Part shown: positions 31,045 through 39,811 of the stretch, in pieces
Numbering within the stretch: the first letter of the stretch is position 1
Layout of the letters: each line of letters opens with the position of its first letter
NCBI RefSeq assembly: GCF_004331465.1
Contig: NZ_SJKB01000016.1
Location: 1 to 64,000 of the forward strand
Length of the DNA stretch: 64,000 bases
Source: Kribbella pittospori
GTDB lineage: Bacteria; Actinomycetota; Actinomycetes; Propionibacteriales; Kribbellaceae
Direction: 5' to 3'
Program-made: the position numbers and the translations under genes
Notes under the pieces: model-generated
Databases searched by the model: none
Seen by the model: the letters and a program-made list of their open reading frames with translations, nothing else
Told to the model about the DNA's origin: nothing

Positions 31045-32568
31045 GTGAAGTCCCCTTTCAACAAGTTGGCGCTGCCCACCCGTGCGGTCGCGTTCGCCGC
31101 TGCGGCGGTCCTGGCCGTGACCGCCTGCTCGGCCGGATCCAGTACGTCGTCCGGTAGCTCACCCGGCGGCGATCAGTCGCTGTCGATCGGCCTGGTCGCC
31201 GAGCCGGCCAGCCTCGACTTCACCACCACCGACGGCGCCGCGATCCCGCAGGCACTGCTCGGCAACGTGTACGAGAGCCTGGTCAAGCAGGACGACTCCG
31301 GCAAGATCGTGCCGTCGCTGGCGAAGTCGTGGACGGTGTCGCCGGACCGCAAGACCTACACGTTCGATCTGGTCGACAACGCGAAGTTCACCAATGACAA
31401 GCCGTTCACCGCGTCCGACGCGGTGTTCAGCATCAACCGGGTCAAGACGGCCTGGACGACCTCGCTGAAGGCCGCGATGGACGTCGTGTCCGGCGTGAAG
31501 GCGCTGTCGCCGACCCAGCTCGAGGTGACGCTGAGCAAGCCGAGCAACGACTGGTTGTTCCGGATGACGACCCGGATCGGCGCGATGTTCTCCGAGAGCG
31601 GCGTGAGCGCGCTGGCCACCCAGCCGATCGGCACCGGGCCCTACAAGTTCTCCAAGTGGACCCGCGGCGACTCGATCGTGATGGAGCGCAACGACGCCTA
31701 CTGGGGCTCGAAGCCGTTCTTCAAGCAGATCACGCTGAAGTACTTCAAGGATCCGACCGCGCTGAACAACGCGCTGCTCACCGGCACGATCAACGTGATC
31801 GGCACGGTCCAGGCGCCGGAGGCACTCAGCCAGTTCACCAGCAACGACAAGTACCAGGTGATCGAGGGCACCACGAACGGCGAGGTGCTGCTGTCGTTCA
31901 ACAACTCGCGGCCGGTCTTCAAGGACGTCCGGACCCGGCAGGCGATCCGGATGGCGATCGACCACAAGGCGTTGCTGGACACGTGTTTCGCCGGTCGCGG
32001 CAAGCTGATCGGCAGCATGGTCCCGCCGACCGACCCGTGGTACGAGGACCTCACGAGCATCGCGCCGTACGACCTGGCCAAGGCGAAGTCGATGCTGCAG
32101 GCATCGGGTGCGGCCGGCAAGACGCTGCTGCTCCGGCTGCCGACGTTGCCGTACGCAACGTCCTGCGGCCAGGTGGTGAAGAGCCAGCTGGAGCAGGCCG
32201 GGCTGAAGGTCAAGATCGACCCGCAGGAGTTCCCGGCGGCGTGGCTCAACACGGTCTTCAAGAACGCCGACTACGACATGTCGATCATCGCGCACGTCGA
32301 GCCGCGGGACCTTGGTGCCGTGTTCAACGCGACGTACTACACCCGGTACGACGATCCGACGCTGCAGCAGTATCTGGCCGCGGCGGACTCCGGTGACGAG
32401 GCCGCGCAGGTCGACAACATGAAGAAGGCGGCGCGGCGGCTGTCCGAGCAGGCCGCCGGCGACTGGCTGTTCCTGCTGCCGAACCTGATCGTCGCGGACA
32501 AGGACATCAAAGGCCTGCCCCAGAACGCGATCACCGAGAACTTCGACCTGTCGAAACTGGCGAGGTGA
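31045..32568 (+). CDS. ABC transporter substrate-binding lipoprotein, peptide/nickel type
   Basis: A 507-aa surface-anchored receptor of an oligopeptide-type importer. GTG start at 31045 with GGAGGAG 6 bp upstream; the longer frame to 30973 is not needed. The signal peptide ends in a lipobox (LAVTAC), so the protein is lipidated. The mature part has the SBP family 5 pattern: SLDFTTTDGAAIPQALLGNVYESL, split as the start of lobe 1, then PIGTGPYKFSKW and AIRMAIDHKALLD. First gene of the operon with both permeases and both ATPases behind it. The ligand may be a peptide, an amide or another carbon source; the amidase at the end of the operon favours an amide-bonded compound. Confidence 0.93.
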   Translation: MKSPFNKLALPTRAVAFAAAAVLAVTACSAGSSTSSGSSPGGDQSLSIGLVAEPASLDFTTTDGAAIPQALLGNVYESLVKQDDSGKIVPSLAKSWTVSPDRKTYTFDLVDNAKFTNDKPFTASDAVFSINRVKTAWTTSLKAAMDVVSGVKALSPTQLEVTLSKPSNDWLFRMTTRIGAMFSESGVSALATQPIGTGPYKFSKWTRGDSIVMERNDAYWGSKPFFKQITLKYFKDPTALNNALLTGTINVIGTVQAPEALSQFTSNDKYQVIEGTTNGEVLLSFNNSRPVFKDVRTRQAIRMAIDHKALLDTCFAGRGKLIGSMVPPTDPWYEDLTSIAPYDLAKAKSMLQASGAAGKTLLLRLPTLPYATSCGQVVKSQLEQAGLKVKIDPQEFPAAWLNTVFKNADYDMSIIAHVEPRDLGAVFNATYYTRYDDPTLQQYLAAADSGDEAAQVDNMKKAARRLSEQAAGDWLFLLPNLIVADKDIKGLPQNAITENFDLSKLAR

Positions 32569-32573
32569 CCTGA

Positions 32574-33524
32574 GTGATCCTCCGCCTGATCGAGCGCACC
32601 GGTGTGCTCTTGGTCAGCCTTGCGGTGAGCTCGGTGCTGGTCTTCGCGTTCATGGCCGTGCTGCCGGGCGACCCGGCCCGGGTCGCCCTCGGCGTCAACG
32701 CGTCCGAGCAGGGTGTCGCCGAACTGCGCCAGCAGTTCGGCCTCGACCGGCCGCTCACCACGCAGTACGTCGATTGGCTCGGCGGACTGCTGCACGGTGA
32801 CCTCGGGACGTCGTACGTCTCAAAGGCGGAGATCGGTCCGCAGGTGTTCGACCGGCTGCAGGTGACGCTGCTGCTGGTCCTGGCCGGCATGATCATCGCG
32901 CTGTTGATCGCCGTCCCGGCCGGGACTCTGATGGCGGCGCGGCACCGGAAGATCTCCGGCCTGGCACTGTCCGCGGTCTCACAGATCGGCGTCGCCGTAC
33001 CGGCGTTCCTGGCAGGAATCCTGCTGATCATGCTGTTCGCGGTGAAGCTCGGCTGGCTGCCGGCGAACGGCTGGACGCCGCCGGCCCAGGATCCGGCCAT
33101 GTTCCTGCAACAGTTGATCCTGCCGGCGTTGGCGCTCGGGCTGGTGCAGGGCGCCGTGCTGACGCGGTACGTGCGCAGCGCGGTGCTCGACGTACTGCGG
33201 GAGGACTATCTGCGGACTGCGCGGGCCAAGGGTTTGCGGCCGTTCCAAGCGTTGTGGCGGCACGGTCTGCGCAATGCGGCCGTGCCGGTCGTGACGGTGC
33301 TCGGGCTGCAACTGGCGACGCTGCTGATCGGTGCGGTCGTCGTGGAGCGGGTGTTCGTGATCCCGGGGCTCGGCAGTCTGCTGCTGGATGGAGTGTCGAA
33401 CCGCGATCTGCTGCTTGTCCAGGACGTGGTGATGGTGCTCGTCATCGCCGTACTGCTGGTCAACTTCCTGGTCGATCTCCTGTACGTCGCCCTGGATCCG
33501 CGGCTGCGAGTGGGGTCGCGATGA
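32574..33524 (+). CDS. ABC transporter permease, DppB type
   Basis: A 316-aa inner-membrane subunit with six membrane segments. It has the N-terminal periplasmic loop of DppB proteins (LPGDPARVALG, RQQFGLDRPLTTQY) and the EAA loop that docks the ATPases (DYLRTARAKGLRPFQALWRH). GTG start at 32574, 5 bp after the receptor stop. It pairs with the DppC-type permease, whose ATG overlaps its stop. Confidence 0.94.
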   Translation: MILRLIERTGVLLVSLAVSSVLVFAFMAVLPGDPARVALGVNASEQGVAELRQQFGLDRPLTTQYVDWLGGLLHGDLGTSYVSKAEIGPQVFDRLQVTLLLVLAGMIIALLIAVPAGTLMAARHRKISGLALSAVSQIGVAVPAFLAGILLIMLFAVKLGWLPANGWTPPAQDPAMFLQQLILPALALGLVQGAVLTRYVRSAVLDVLREDYLRTARAKGLRPFQALWRHGLRNAAVPVVTVLGLQLATLLIGAVVVERVFVIPGLGSLLLDGVSNRDLLLVQDVVMVLVIAVLLVNFLVDLLYVALDPRLRVGSR

Positions 33525-34339
33525 GGCGGCTGAACCCGAGTCTGATTGCCGGCGGCGTGATCGTCGGGGTCATCGTGCTGATGGCGCTGGTGTCGTTCGT
33601 CTGGACGCCGTACGACGCGACGTTCGTGGACCCGTCGATCCGGTTGGCGAAGCCGTCGTGGGAGCACTGGTTCGGAACCGACAAGTTCGGGCGGGACGTG
33701 CTGAGCCAGATCATGGTCGGCTCGCGGACCACGCTGTTCGTCGGCGTGGTCGCGGTGGGGGTGGCCGCGGTGATCGGCGTACCGCTGGGGATTCTCGCCG
33801 CGATGGTGCGGCGGTGGCCGAGCGAATTCATCATGCGGGCGAACGATCTGGTGCTGGCGTTCCCGGCGTTGCTGCTGGCAATCATGTTCGGAGCCGTCTT
33901 CGGGGCGAGCACGCTGACCGCGATGATTGCCATCGGCATCGCTTCGGTGCCGTCGTTCGCACGGGTGATCCGGAGCGGCGCGTTGCAGGTGATGCGGACC
34001 GAGTACGTGTTGGCCGCGCGGGCGGCGGGACGGCAGCCCTGGCCGATCGCAGTACGGCATGTGCTGCCGAACGTGACGAGTCTGATCACAGTGCAGGCGT
34101 CGGTGTCGTTCGCGATCGCGGTGCTGGCCGAGGCCGCGCTGTCGTTCCTCGGGTTCGGTACGCCGCCGCCGACTCCGTCGTGGGGGCGGATGCTGCAGGA
34201 GAGTCAGGAGTTCCTGTTCAGTGCGCCACGGTTGGCGATCTTCCCGGGAGTGGCGATCGCGATCGCCGTACTCGGGTTCAACCTGCTGGGCGACGGGCTG
34301 CGGGACCGGTTCGATCCGAAGCTGGAGGACCGGCGATGA
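33521..34339 (+). CDS. ABC transporter permease, DppC type
   Basis: A 272-aa inner-membrane subunit. The ATG at 33521 overlaps the previous stop as ATGA. Near the N-terminus is the family segment WEHWFGTDKFGRDVLSQIM; the EAA loop reads EYVLAARAAGRQPWPIAVRH; five or six membrane helices are visible. It forms the channel together with the DppB-type partner. Confidence 0.94.
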   Translation: MRRLNPSLIAGGVIVGVIVLMALVSFVWTPYDATFVDPSIRLAKPSWEHWFGTDKFGRDVLSQIMVGSRTTLFVGVVAVGVAAVIGVPLGILAAMVRRWPSEFIMRANDLVLAFPALLLAIMFGAVFGASTLTAMIAIGIASVPSFARVIRSGALQVMRTEYVLAARAAGRQPWPIAVRHVLPNVTSLITVQASVSFAIAVLAEAALSFLGFGTPPPTPSWGRMLQESQEFLFSAPRLAIFPGVAIAIAVLGFNLLGDGLRDRFDPKLEDRR

Positions 34340-35322
34340 ACGACGTACTCACCGTGCAGGGGCTGACTGTGACGGTACGGGACAAGACGCTGGTCTCGGA
34401 TGTGGACCTCACCGTCGGGCCGGGGGAGCGGGTCGGGCTGATCGGCGAGTCGGGCTCTGGGAAGTCGCTGACCGCCTTGAGCGTGCTCGGTCTGCTGCCG
34501 GAAGACGTCGTTGCCTCGGGCTCCGTACGGCTGACCGGCGTCGACCACGACCTGATCGGCGCGGACGAACGACGGATGTCCCGCGTCCGTGGCCGCGAAC
34601 TCGCCATGGTCTTCCAGGAGCCGATGACCGCCCTCAACCCGACCATGCGAATCGGCGACCAGATCGCCGAAGCGATGCTCATCCACCGGACGCGGCCCGG
34701 TCGCGGTGCCGCCCGGGCCGCCGCTCTCGAACTCCTGGAGCGAGTCCAGCTCCCCGCGGATCTGATGCGCGCCTACCCTCATCAGCTGTCTGGTGGCCAA
34801 CGACAACGAATTGTCCTGGCCCTTGCCCTGGCCAACGATCCGGCGCTGCTGATCTGCGACGAACCGACAACTGCACTGGACGTCACCGTGCAGGCGCTAG
34901 TCCTGGACCTCATCGTCAAGGGCGTCGTCGCTCGCTCATCCGCGCTGTTCTTCATCACGCATGACCTCGCCGTCGTCGCCACCGTCTGCGAACGCGTCCT
35001 GGTCATGTACGGCGGCCGCGTTGTCGAGTCCGGCCCGGTCGGGGAGGTCTTCACCAACCCGCGCCATCGCTACACCCAAGGCCTCCTCGCGGCCTCGGAC
35101 CTGGACACCGCCGACCGGCGTCTCCCCACCATCCGCGGCAACGTCCCAGCTGCCGGCCGGTTCCCCAGCGGGTGTGTCTTCCGCACCCGCTGCCCCCACG
35201 CCACCGACATCTGCGCGACCGCTCCCGAGTGGTCCGGGACGAGCGCGGACGGCTTCGCCTGCCATCACCCAGCCGAACCGGTGGCGACTCCTCGACTGCC
35301 CGCGGGAGGCGCTCATGCCTGA
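34336..35322 (+). CDS. ABC transporter ATP-binding protein, DppD type
   Basis: A 328-aa cytoplasmic ATPase. Walker A GESGSGKS at about 37-44, signature LSGGQRQR, Walker B LLICDEPTTALD and switch His in FFITHDL. The C-terminal oligopeptide-transporter extension has the Cys cluster CVFRTRCPHATDIC...C that binds an Fe-S cluster or metal in DppD proteins. ATG at 34336 overlaps the previous stop by 4 bp. Confidence 0.94.
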   Translation: MNDVLTVQGLTVTVRDKTLVSDVDLTVGPGERVGLIGESGSGKSLTALSVLGLLPEDVVASGSVRLTGVDHDLIGADERRMSRVRGRELAMVFQEPMTALNPTMRIGDQIAEAMLIHRTRPGRGAARAAALELLERVQLPADLMRAYPHQLSGGQRQRIVLALALANDPALLICDEPTTALDVTVQALVLDLIVKGVVARSSALFFITHDLAVVATVCERVLVMYGGRVVESGPVGEVFTNPRHRYTQGLLAASDLDTADRRLPTIRGNVPAAGRFPSGCVFRTRCPHATDICATAPEWSGTSADGFACHHPAEPVATPRLPAGGAHA

Positions 35323-36199
35323 GATCTACCGCGAACACGTGCCGGCGGCGCACGATCAAGAGGCCGCCCCGGCCATCCAGGTCGTCGACGTGGTCCGCGA
35401 CTATCCACGTCCTCGCACCTCATTGTTGCGTCCGGCACCGGTCGTGCATGCTGTCCGCGGCGTGAGCCTGGACGTCAAGCAGGGTGAGCGATTCGGCATC
35501 GTCGGTGAATCCGGCTGCGGCAAGTCGACCCTGCTCCGCATCATCGCCGCCCTCGACCAGCCCACCTCGGGTCGTGTCGTTGTCGAAGGCACCGACATCA
35601 CCCGTCTCCCGGAACGCCGGCTGCGGTTCCTCCGCGAGAACCTCCAACTCGTCTTCCAGGATCCGATGAGCTCGCTCGACCCCCGGATGCGGGTCCGCGA
35701 CATCATCGCCGAACCACTCGTCGTCCAAGGACATCCCGCCTCCGGAGAACGTGTTCGCGAACTGCTGGAGGCGGTCGGTCTGTCCGCAGGTGCGGGTGAC
35801 CGCTATCCGCATCAGTTCTCCGGCGGTCAGCGTCAGCGCATCTCGATCGCGCGCGCCCTCGCGCCGCGGCCGCGGATCCTGATTGCGGACGAGCCGGTGA
35901 GCGCTCTCGACGTCTCCGTCCGCGCCCAGGTGCTCAACCTGATCTCGGACCTGGTCGACGAACTCAACCTCACCCTGGTGTTCGTCTCCCACGACCTGTC
36001 CGTGGTCAAGCACGTCTGCGACCGCGTCGCCGTGATGCACGCCGGCCAGATCGTCGAGACCGGCTACACCGGCGACGTGTACGCCGCCCCTCAGCACGCC
36101 TACACCCAGCGCCTCGTCTCGGCCATCCCGACCCTTCAGCGGGCGCTCTCCGGTGCAACCACGTCCGACCTGCTCGCGACGAAGGGAGAACCAGCGTGA
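35315..36199 (+). CDS. ABC transporter ATP-binding protein, DppF type
   Basis: A 294-aa cytoplasmic ATPase. The ATG at 35315 lies 8 bp inside the previous gene, with GGGAGG in front. Walker A GESGCGKS, Q-loop LVFQDPMSSLDPRM, signature FSGGQRQR, Walker B ILIADEPVSALD, switch His in VFVSHDLS. The C-terminal family 'oligo_HPY' part is short and lacks the Cys cluster seen in its partner. It forms the heterodimer motor of the importer. Confidence 0.94.
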   Translation: MPEIYREHVPAAHDQEAAPAIQVVDVVRDYPRPRTSLLRPAPVVHAVRGVSLDVKQGERFGIVGESGCGKSTLLRIIAALDQPTSGRVVVEGTDITRLPERRLRFLRENLQLVFQDPMSSLDPRMRVRDIIAEPLVVQGHPASGERVRELLEAVGLSAGAGDRYPHQFSGGQRQRISIARALAPRPRILIADEPVSALDVSVRAQVLNLISDLVDELNLTLVFVSHDLSVVKHVCDRVAVMHAGQIVETGYTGDVYAAPQHAYTQRLVSAIPTLQRALSGATTSDLLATKGEPA

Positions 36200-37638
36200 A
36201 ACTGCCAGCCGGCCTGCCGATCGGTGAGACCTGGATCGAGGCCCCGTCCACCGCCCCGGTGATCTTCCCGTACGACGGTTCCACGGTTGCCGACGCGCCC
36301 GTGGGGAACGTCGAACTGGCCAGCCAAGCCCTCGACCACGCCGTCGGTGTGCGCGAGACGGTCGGCCGGCTGCCGTCGTACCTGCGCCGGAAAGTCTTGC
36401 AGAGCGTGCATTCGGCGGTCCTGGCCGAACGCGATGCCTTCGTCGACCTGCTCATCCTGGAGACCGGGAAGCCGATGGTCGACTGCCGGGTGGAGATCGA
36501 TCGGTCGCTGCTGACCCTGGAGACGGCGGCCGAGGAGGTGGCGCGGCTGCACGGGGAGACTGTGCCGCTGGATCTGCTGCCGAGTGGGGATGGGCTGGTC
36601 GGGTTCTGGGTACGGAAGCCGATCGGGGTGGTCGTCGGGATCACCGGGTTCAACTATCCGTTGTTGCTGGCGGCCCATAAGATCGCTCCCGCATTCGCGG
36701 CCGGTTGCCCGATCATCATCAAGCCGGCGCCGCAGACTCCACTCGCGACGTTGTGGCTCGTGCATCTGATGCGCTCAGCCCTGCTCGAGGCGGGAGCGCC
36801 GGAGAGCGCCGTACAGCTGGTCACCGGGGGAGTGGATGTCGGGGCGACGCTCACCACGGACCGTCGGGTTGGCGCTGTCTCCTTCACCGGGTCGGCTGCG
36901 GTCGGTCACCAGATCGCGCGTGACGCGGCGCCTACCAAGGTGCTCCTTGAACTCGGGTCCAATTCGGCGCTGGTGGTTGCCGCCGATGCCGACCTGGACG
37001 CGGCCGCCGACGCCATCATCCGAGGCGGGTACTACGCCTCGGGCCAGGCCTGCATCTCGGTCCAACGCGTCATCGCCGTCGACTCCATCCACGCCGCCCT
37101 CCTCGACAAACTCAACGCTCGCCTCCCCTCAGTAGTCGTAGGCGACCCCCGAAACCCCGAGACCCGGGTGTCCGCACTCATCGACCCCAAGTCCACTGCT
37201 CGAGTCAGGACGTGGATCACCGAATCCCGGACCGCAGGTGCCGCCGTCGCCTATCCGAGCACCGACACCGCCACCGAGGTGCTCGGTCCGACGGTGTTGA
37301 CCGACGTACCGGCCGGGCAGCTGGCGTGGGATGAGGAGATCTTCGGGCCGGTGATCGCCGTACGGTCAGTGCCTGATCTCGACACCGCGTTCCGGACCGT
37401 GAACGAGTCGCGCTACGGGCTGCATGCCAGCGTCTTCACGTCCTCGCTCGACACCGCGTTCACCGCGATCGACCGGCTCGACGTCGGTGGTGTGGTGATC
37501 AACGAGGTGCCCGGCTTCCGCTCCGACGTCATGCCGTACGGCGGAGTGAAGGACTCCGGCATCGGCCGCGAGGGACCGCGCTTCGCGATCGAGGAACTGA
37601 CCACCACCCGGATGGCCATCATCCGCCCGCGCCCCTGA
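36196..37638 (+). CDS. NAD(P)-dependent aldehyde dehydrogenase
   Basis: A 480-aa enzyme oxidising an aldehyde to the acid. The GTG at 36196 overlaps the ATPase stop as GTGA. The NAD site has VGITGFNYPLLLAAHKIAPA and SFTGSAAVG; the general base Glu is in LLELGSN and the catalytic Cys in ASGQACISVQRV; the C-terminal PYGGVKDSGIGREG is intact. Its place in the importer operon suggests it processes an aldehyde derived from the imported compound, next to an SDR and an amidase. Confidence 0.93.
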   Translation: MKLPAGLPIGETWIEAPSTAPVIFPYDGSTVADAPVGNVELASQALDHAVGVRETVGRLPSYLRRKVLQSVHSAVLAERDAFVDLLILETGKPMVDCRVEIDRSLLTLETAAEEVARLHGETVPLDLLPSGDGLVGFWVRKPIGVVVGITGFNYPLLLAAHKIAPAFAAGCPIIIKPAPQTPLATLWLVHLMRSALLEAGAPESAVQLVTGGVDVGATLTTDRRVGAVSFTGSAAVGHQIARDAAPTKVLLELGSNSALVVAADADLDAAADAIIRGGYYASGQACISVQRVIAVDSIHAALLDKLNARLPSVVVGDPRNPETRVSALIDPKSTARVRTWITESRTAGAAVAYPSTDTATEVLGPTVLTDVPAGQLAWDEEIFGPVIAVRSVPDLDTAFRTVNESRYGLHASVFTSSLDTAFTAIDRLDVGGVVINEVPGFRSDVMPYGGVKDSGIGREGPRFAIEELTTTRMAIIRPRP

Positions 37639-37653
37639 GAGGTGAACCCGCCC

Positions 37654-38424
37654 GTGACCGACTACGCGAACCTCTTCCGCCTGGACGGCAAGCACGTCCT
37701 CGTCATCGGCAGCGGCAGTGGGATCGGCAGGGAGAGCGCACTGGCCCTCGCCGCCCACGGTGCCCGCGTCACCTGCGCCGACCGTGACCTCCCCGCCGCC
37801 GAGCAAACCGTCGCCCAAGGCAACGGACTCACCGCGTACGAGTTGGATGTGCTCGACGACGACGCGATCACCCGGGCGGTCGCCGAGCTCGGGGACGTCG
37901 ACGTACTCGTGTTCACCGCGGCGACCAACGTGCGCAAGCGGATCCTCGACTACACCGGCGAGGACTTCGACCGCGTCGTGGCGCTGAACCTGCGCGCGTC
38001 GTTCCAGCTGGTGCGTGCCTTCGGCAAGCAGATGGCGGAGCGGGGGAGCGGCAGCATCATCGGGTTCAGCTCGATCCGCGGTACGACGGTCGAGCCGGGC
38101 CAATCGGTGTACGCGGCAACCAAGGCCGGGCTCGTCCAGCTGCTGAGGACGGCAGCGGCCGAGCTCGGTCCCCGCGGCGTACGAGTGAACGCGATCGCGC
38201 CGGGCGTCGTCGAGACACCGCTCACCGCCCAGATCAAGGCGAACCAGGCCTGGTACGACGCCTACGCGCAGAAGGGAGCGCTCGGCCGCTGGGCCGGCCC
38301 GGAGGAACTCGCCGGCGCGGTCGTCTACCTCGCCTCCGACGCCGCCAGCTTCGTCACTGGAAGCGTCCTGGCCGTGGACGGCGGCTGGACCGCAGTCGAT
38401 GGCCGCTTCGATCCGCCCAACTGA
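37654..38424 (+). CDS. Short-chain dehydrogenase/reductase
   Basis: A 256-aa NAD(P)-dependent oxidoreductase. I take the GTG at 37654, about 11 bp after GAGAGG; a GTG at 37642 would add four residues. The nucleotide motif is GSGSGIG instead of TGxxxGIG; the active site shows AATN, the Ser in GFSSIRG and the YAATKAG Tyr/Lys pair. The C-terminus ends in SVLAVDGGW, as usual. It probably interconverts an alcohol and a ketone in the same pathway as the aldehyde dehydrogenase, 15 bp upstream. Confidence 0.93.
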   Translation: MTDYANLFRLDGKHVLVIGSGSGIGRESALALAAHGARVTCADRDLPAAEQTVAQGNGLTAYELDVLDDDAITRAVAELGDVDVLVFTAATNVRKRILDYTGEDFDRVVALNLRASFQLVRAFGKQMAERGSGSIIGFSSIRGTTVEPGQSVYAATKAGLVQLLRTAAAELGPRGVRVNAIAPGVVETPLTAQIKANQAWYDAYAQKGALGRWAGPEELAGAVVYLASDAASFVTGSVLAVDGGWTAVDGRFDPPN

Positions 38425-38433
38425 GGAGCATGC

Positions 38434-39810
38434 ATGACTCTCGCTGACCTGACTGCGACCGAGCTGGTCTCGAAGTACCGCGATCGTGCGCTCTCACCGG
38501 TCGAGGTGATCGAGGACGTGCTCGCGCGGGTCGAGGAGCTCGAGCCGCGGATCTGCGCGACGTACGCGCTCGACCCGGACGGGGCCCGCGCCGCGGCACA
38601 GGAGTCCGAGGGGCGCTGGCGTGACGGCACTGCCGGTCCGCTGGACGGCGTACCGGTCACCGTCAAGGAGAACATCGCCACGCGTGGCACCCCGGTCCCG
38701 CAAGGCACGGCGGCGACTGAGCTCATCCCGGCCACGGAAGATGCACCGGCGGCAGCGCGTCTGCGGGAGGCGGGAGCCGTCATCTTCAGCAAGACGACGA
38801 TGCCGGAGTACGGGATGCTCTCGTCCGGCGTCTCCACGTTCCATCACCTGACTCGCAATCCGTGGGATCTGTCGAAGACCGCCGGGGGTTCGAGCGCCGG
38901 CGCCGCGGCGGCTGCGGCGGCTGGCTATGGTCCGATCCACGTCGGCACGGATATCGGCGGATCGATCCGCCTGCCCGCCGGGTGGTGCGGCATCGTCGGC
39001 ATCAAGCCCACGCACGGCCGGATCGCGGTCGGCAACCCATACCCCGGCCGGGCGATCGGCCCGCTGACGCGTACGGCGCGAGACGCCGCGCTGGCGTTGT
39101 CGGTCATGTCCGGGTACGACTCGCGCGACCACACATCTTTCCCCTCGACCCCAGAGAGCTACGACGACAGCGCTCTCCCTGATGGTCTCCGCGTGGCTCT
39201 CTTGCTGGATGCCGGTTTCGGACTGCCCGTCGACCCCGAGGTCACCGCAGCAGTCTCGGCGGCGGCCGCCGTATTCGAGAAGGCCGGCGCGACCGTCGAA
39301 CCGATCGGCCCGATCATCACCCGCGAGATGCTCGACGGCCTGGACCGCTTCTGGCGGGTCCGGTCAGCCGTGGACATCGCCGCGCTGCCCGAGGACCGCC
39401 GCGCCAAGGTCCTCCCGCAAATCCGTTCCTGGGTGTCTACGGCGGGCGACCTGTCCGGTTTCGACGTCTTCCACGGGTACAGCCAGATGGGCGCCATGGC
39501 GGCCGCGGTCACCGCGATCTTCACGTCGTACGACGTCATCTTGTCGCCGGTGGCTCCGATCACGGCGTTCCCGGCCGAGCTGGCGTACCCGACCGACGAT
39601 CCGTCGAAGCCGTTCGAACACATCGCGTTCACGGTTCCGTACAACATGTCAGCGCACCCGGCGACCACGGTGAACGTCGGCTGGTCCGCCGCGGGCCTGC
39701 CGATCGGCGCGCAGCTCGCCGTACCGCATCATCAGGATCTGACCGCGCTCGGTCTGGCCGGATACCTCGACAGCCAGCGGACCGAGCGGAGAAACTGGCC
39801 CATGGGGTGA
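38434..39810 (+). CDS. Amidase signature enzyme
   Basis: A 458-aa amide hydrolase. The Ser-cisSer-Lys triad is visible: Lys in VTVKENIATRG, cis-Ser in TAGGSSAGAAAA and nucleophile Ser in GTDIGGSIRLPAGWCG. It is the last enzyme of the operon, 9 bp after the SDR. Together with the peptide-type importer it suggests the pathway opens an amide, lactam-derived or N-acyl substrate. The natural substrate is not predictable from sequence. Close relatives include GatA, but no GatB or GatC lies nearby. Confidence 0.93.
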   Translation: MTLADLTATELVSKYRDRALSPVEVIEDVLARVEELEPRICATYALDPDGARAAAQESEGRWRDGTAGPLDGVPVTVKENIATRGTPVPQGTAATELIPATEDAPAAARLREAGAVIFSKTTMPEYGMLSSGVSTFHHLTRNPWDLSKTAGGSSAGAAAAAAAGYGPIHVGTDIGGSIRLPAGWCGIVGIKPTHGRIAVGNPYPGRAIGPLTRTARDAALALSVMSGYDSRDHTSFPSTPESYDDSALPDGLRVALLLDAGFGLPVDPEVTAAVSAAAAVFEKAGATVEPIGPIITREMLDGLDRFWRVRSAVDIAALPEDRRAKVLPQIRSWVSTAGDLSGFDVFHGYSQMGAMAAAVTAIFTSYDVILSPVAPITAFPAELAYPTDDPSKPFEHIAFTVPYNMSAHPATTVNVGWSAAGLPIGAQLAVPHHQDLTALGLAGYLDSQRTERRNWPMG

Positions 39811-39811
39811 G

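Noticed and set aside
31159..32295. Minus-strand frame opposite the substrate-binding protein
   Set aside because: Arg/Val/Asp-rich shadow; the plus strand has a lipobox and SBP motifs.
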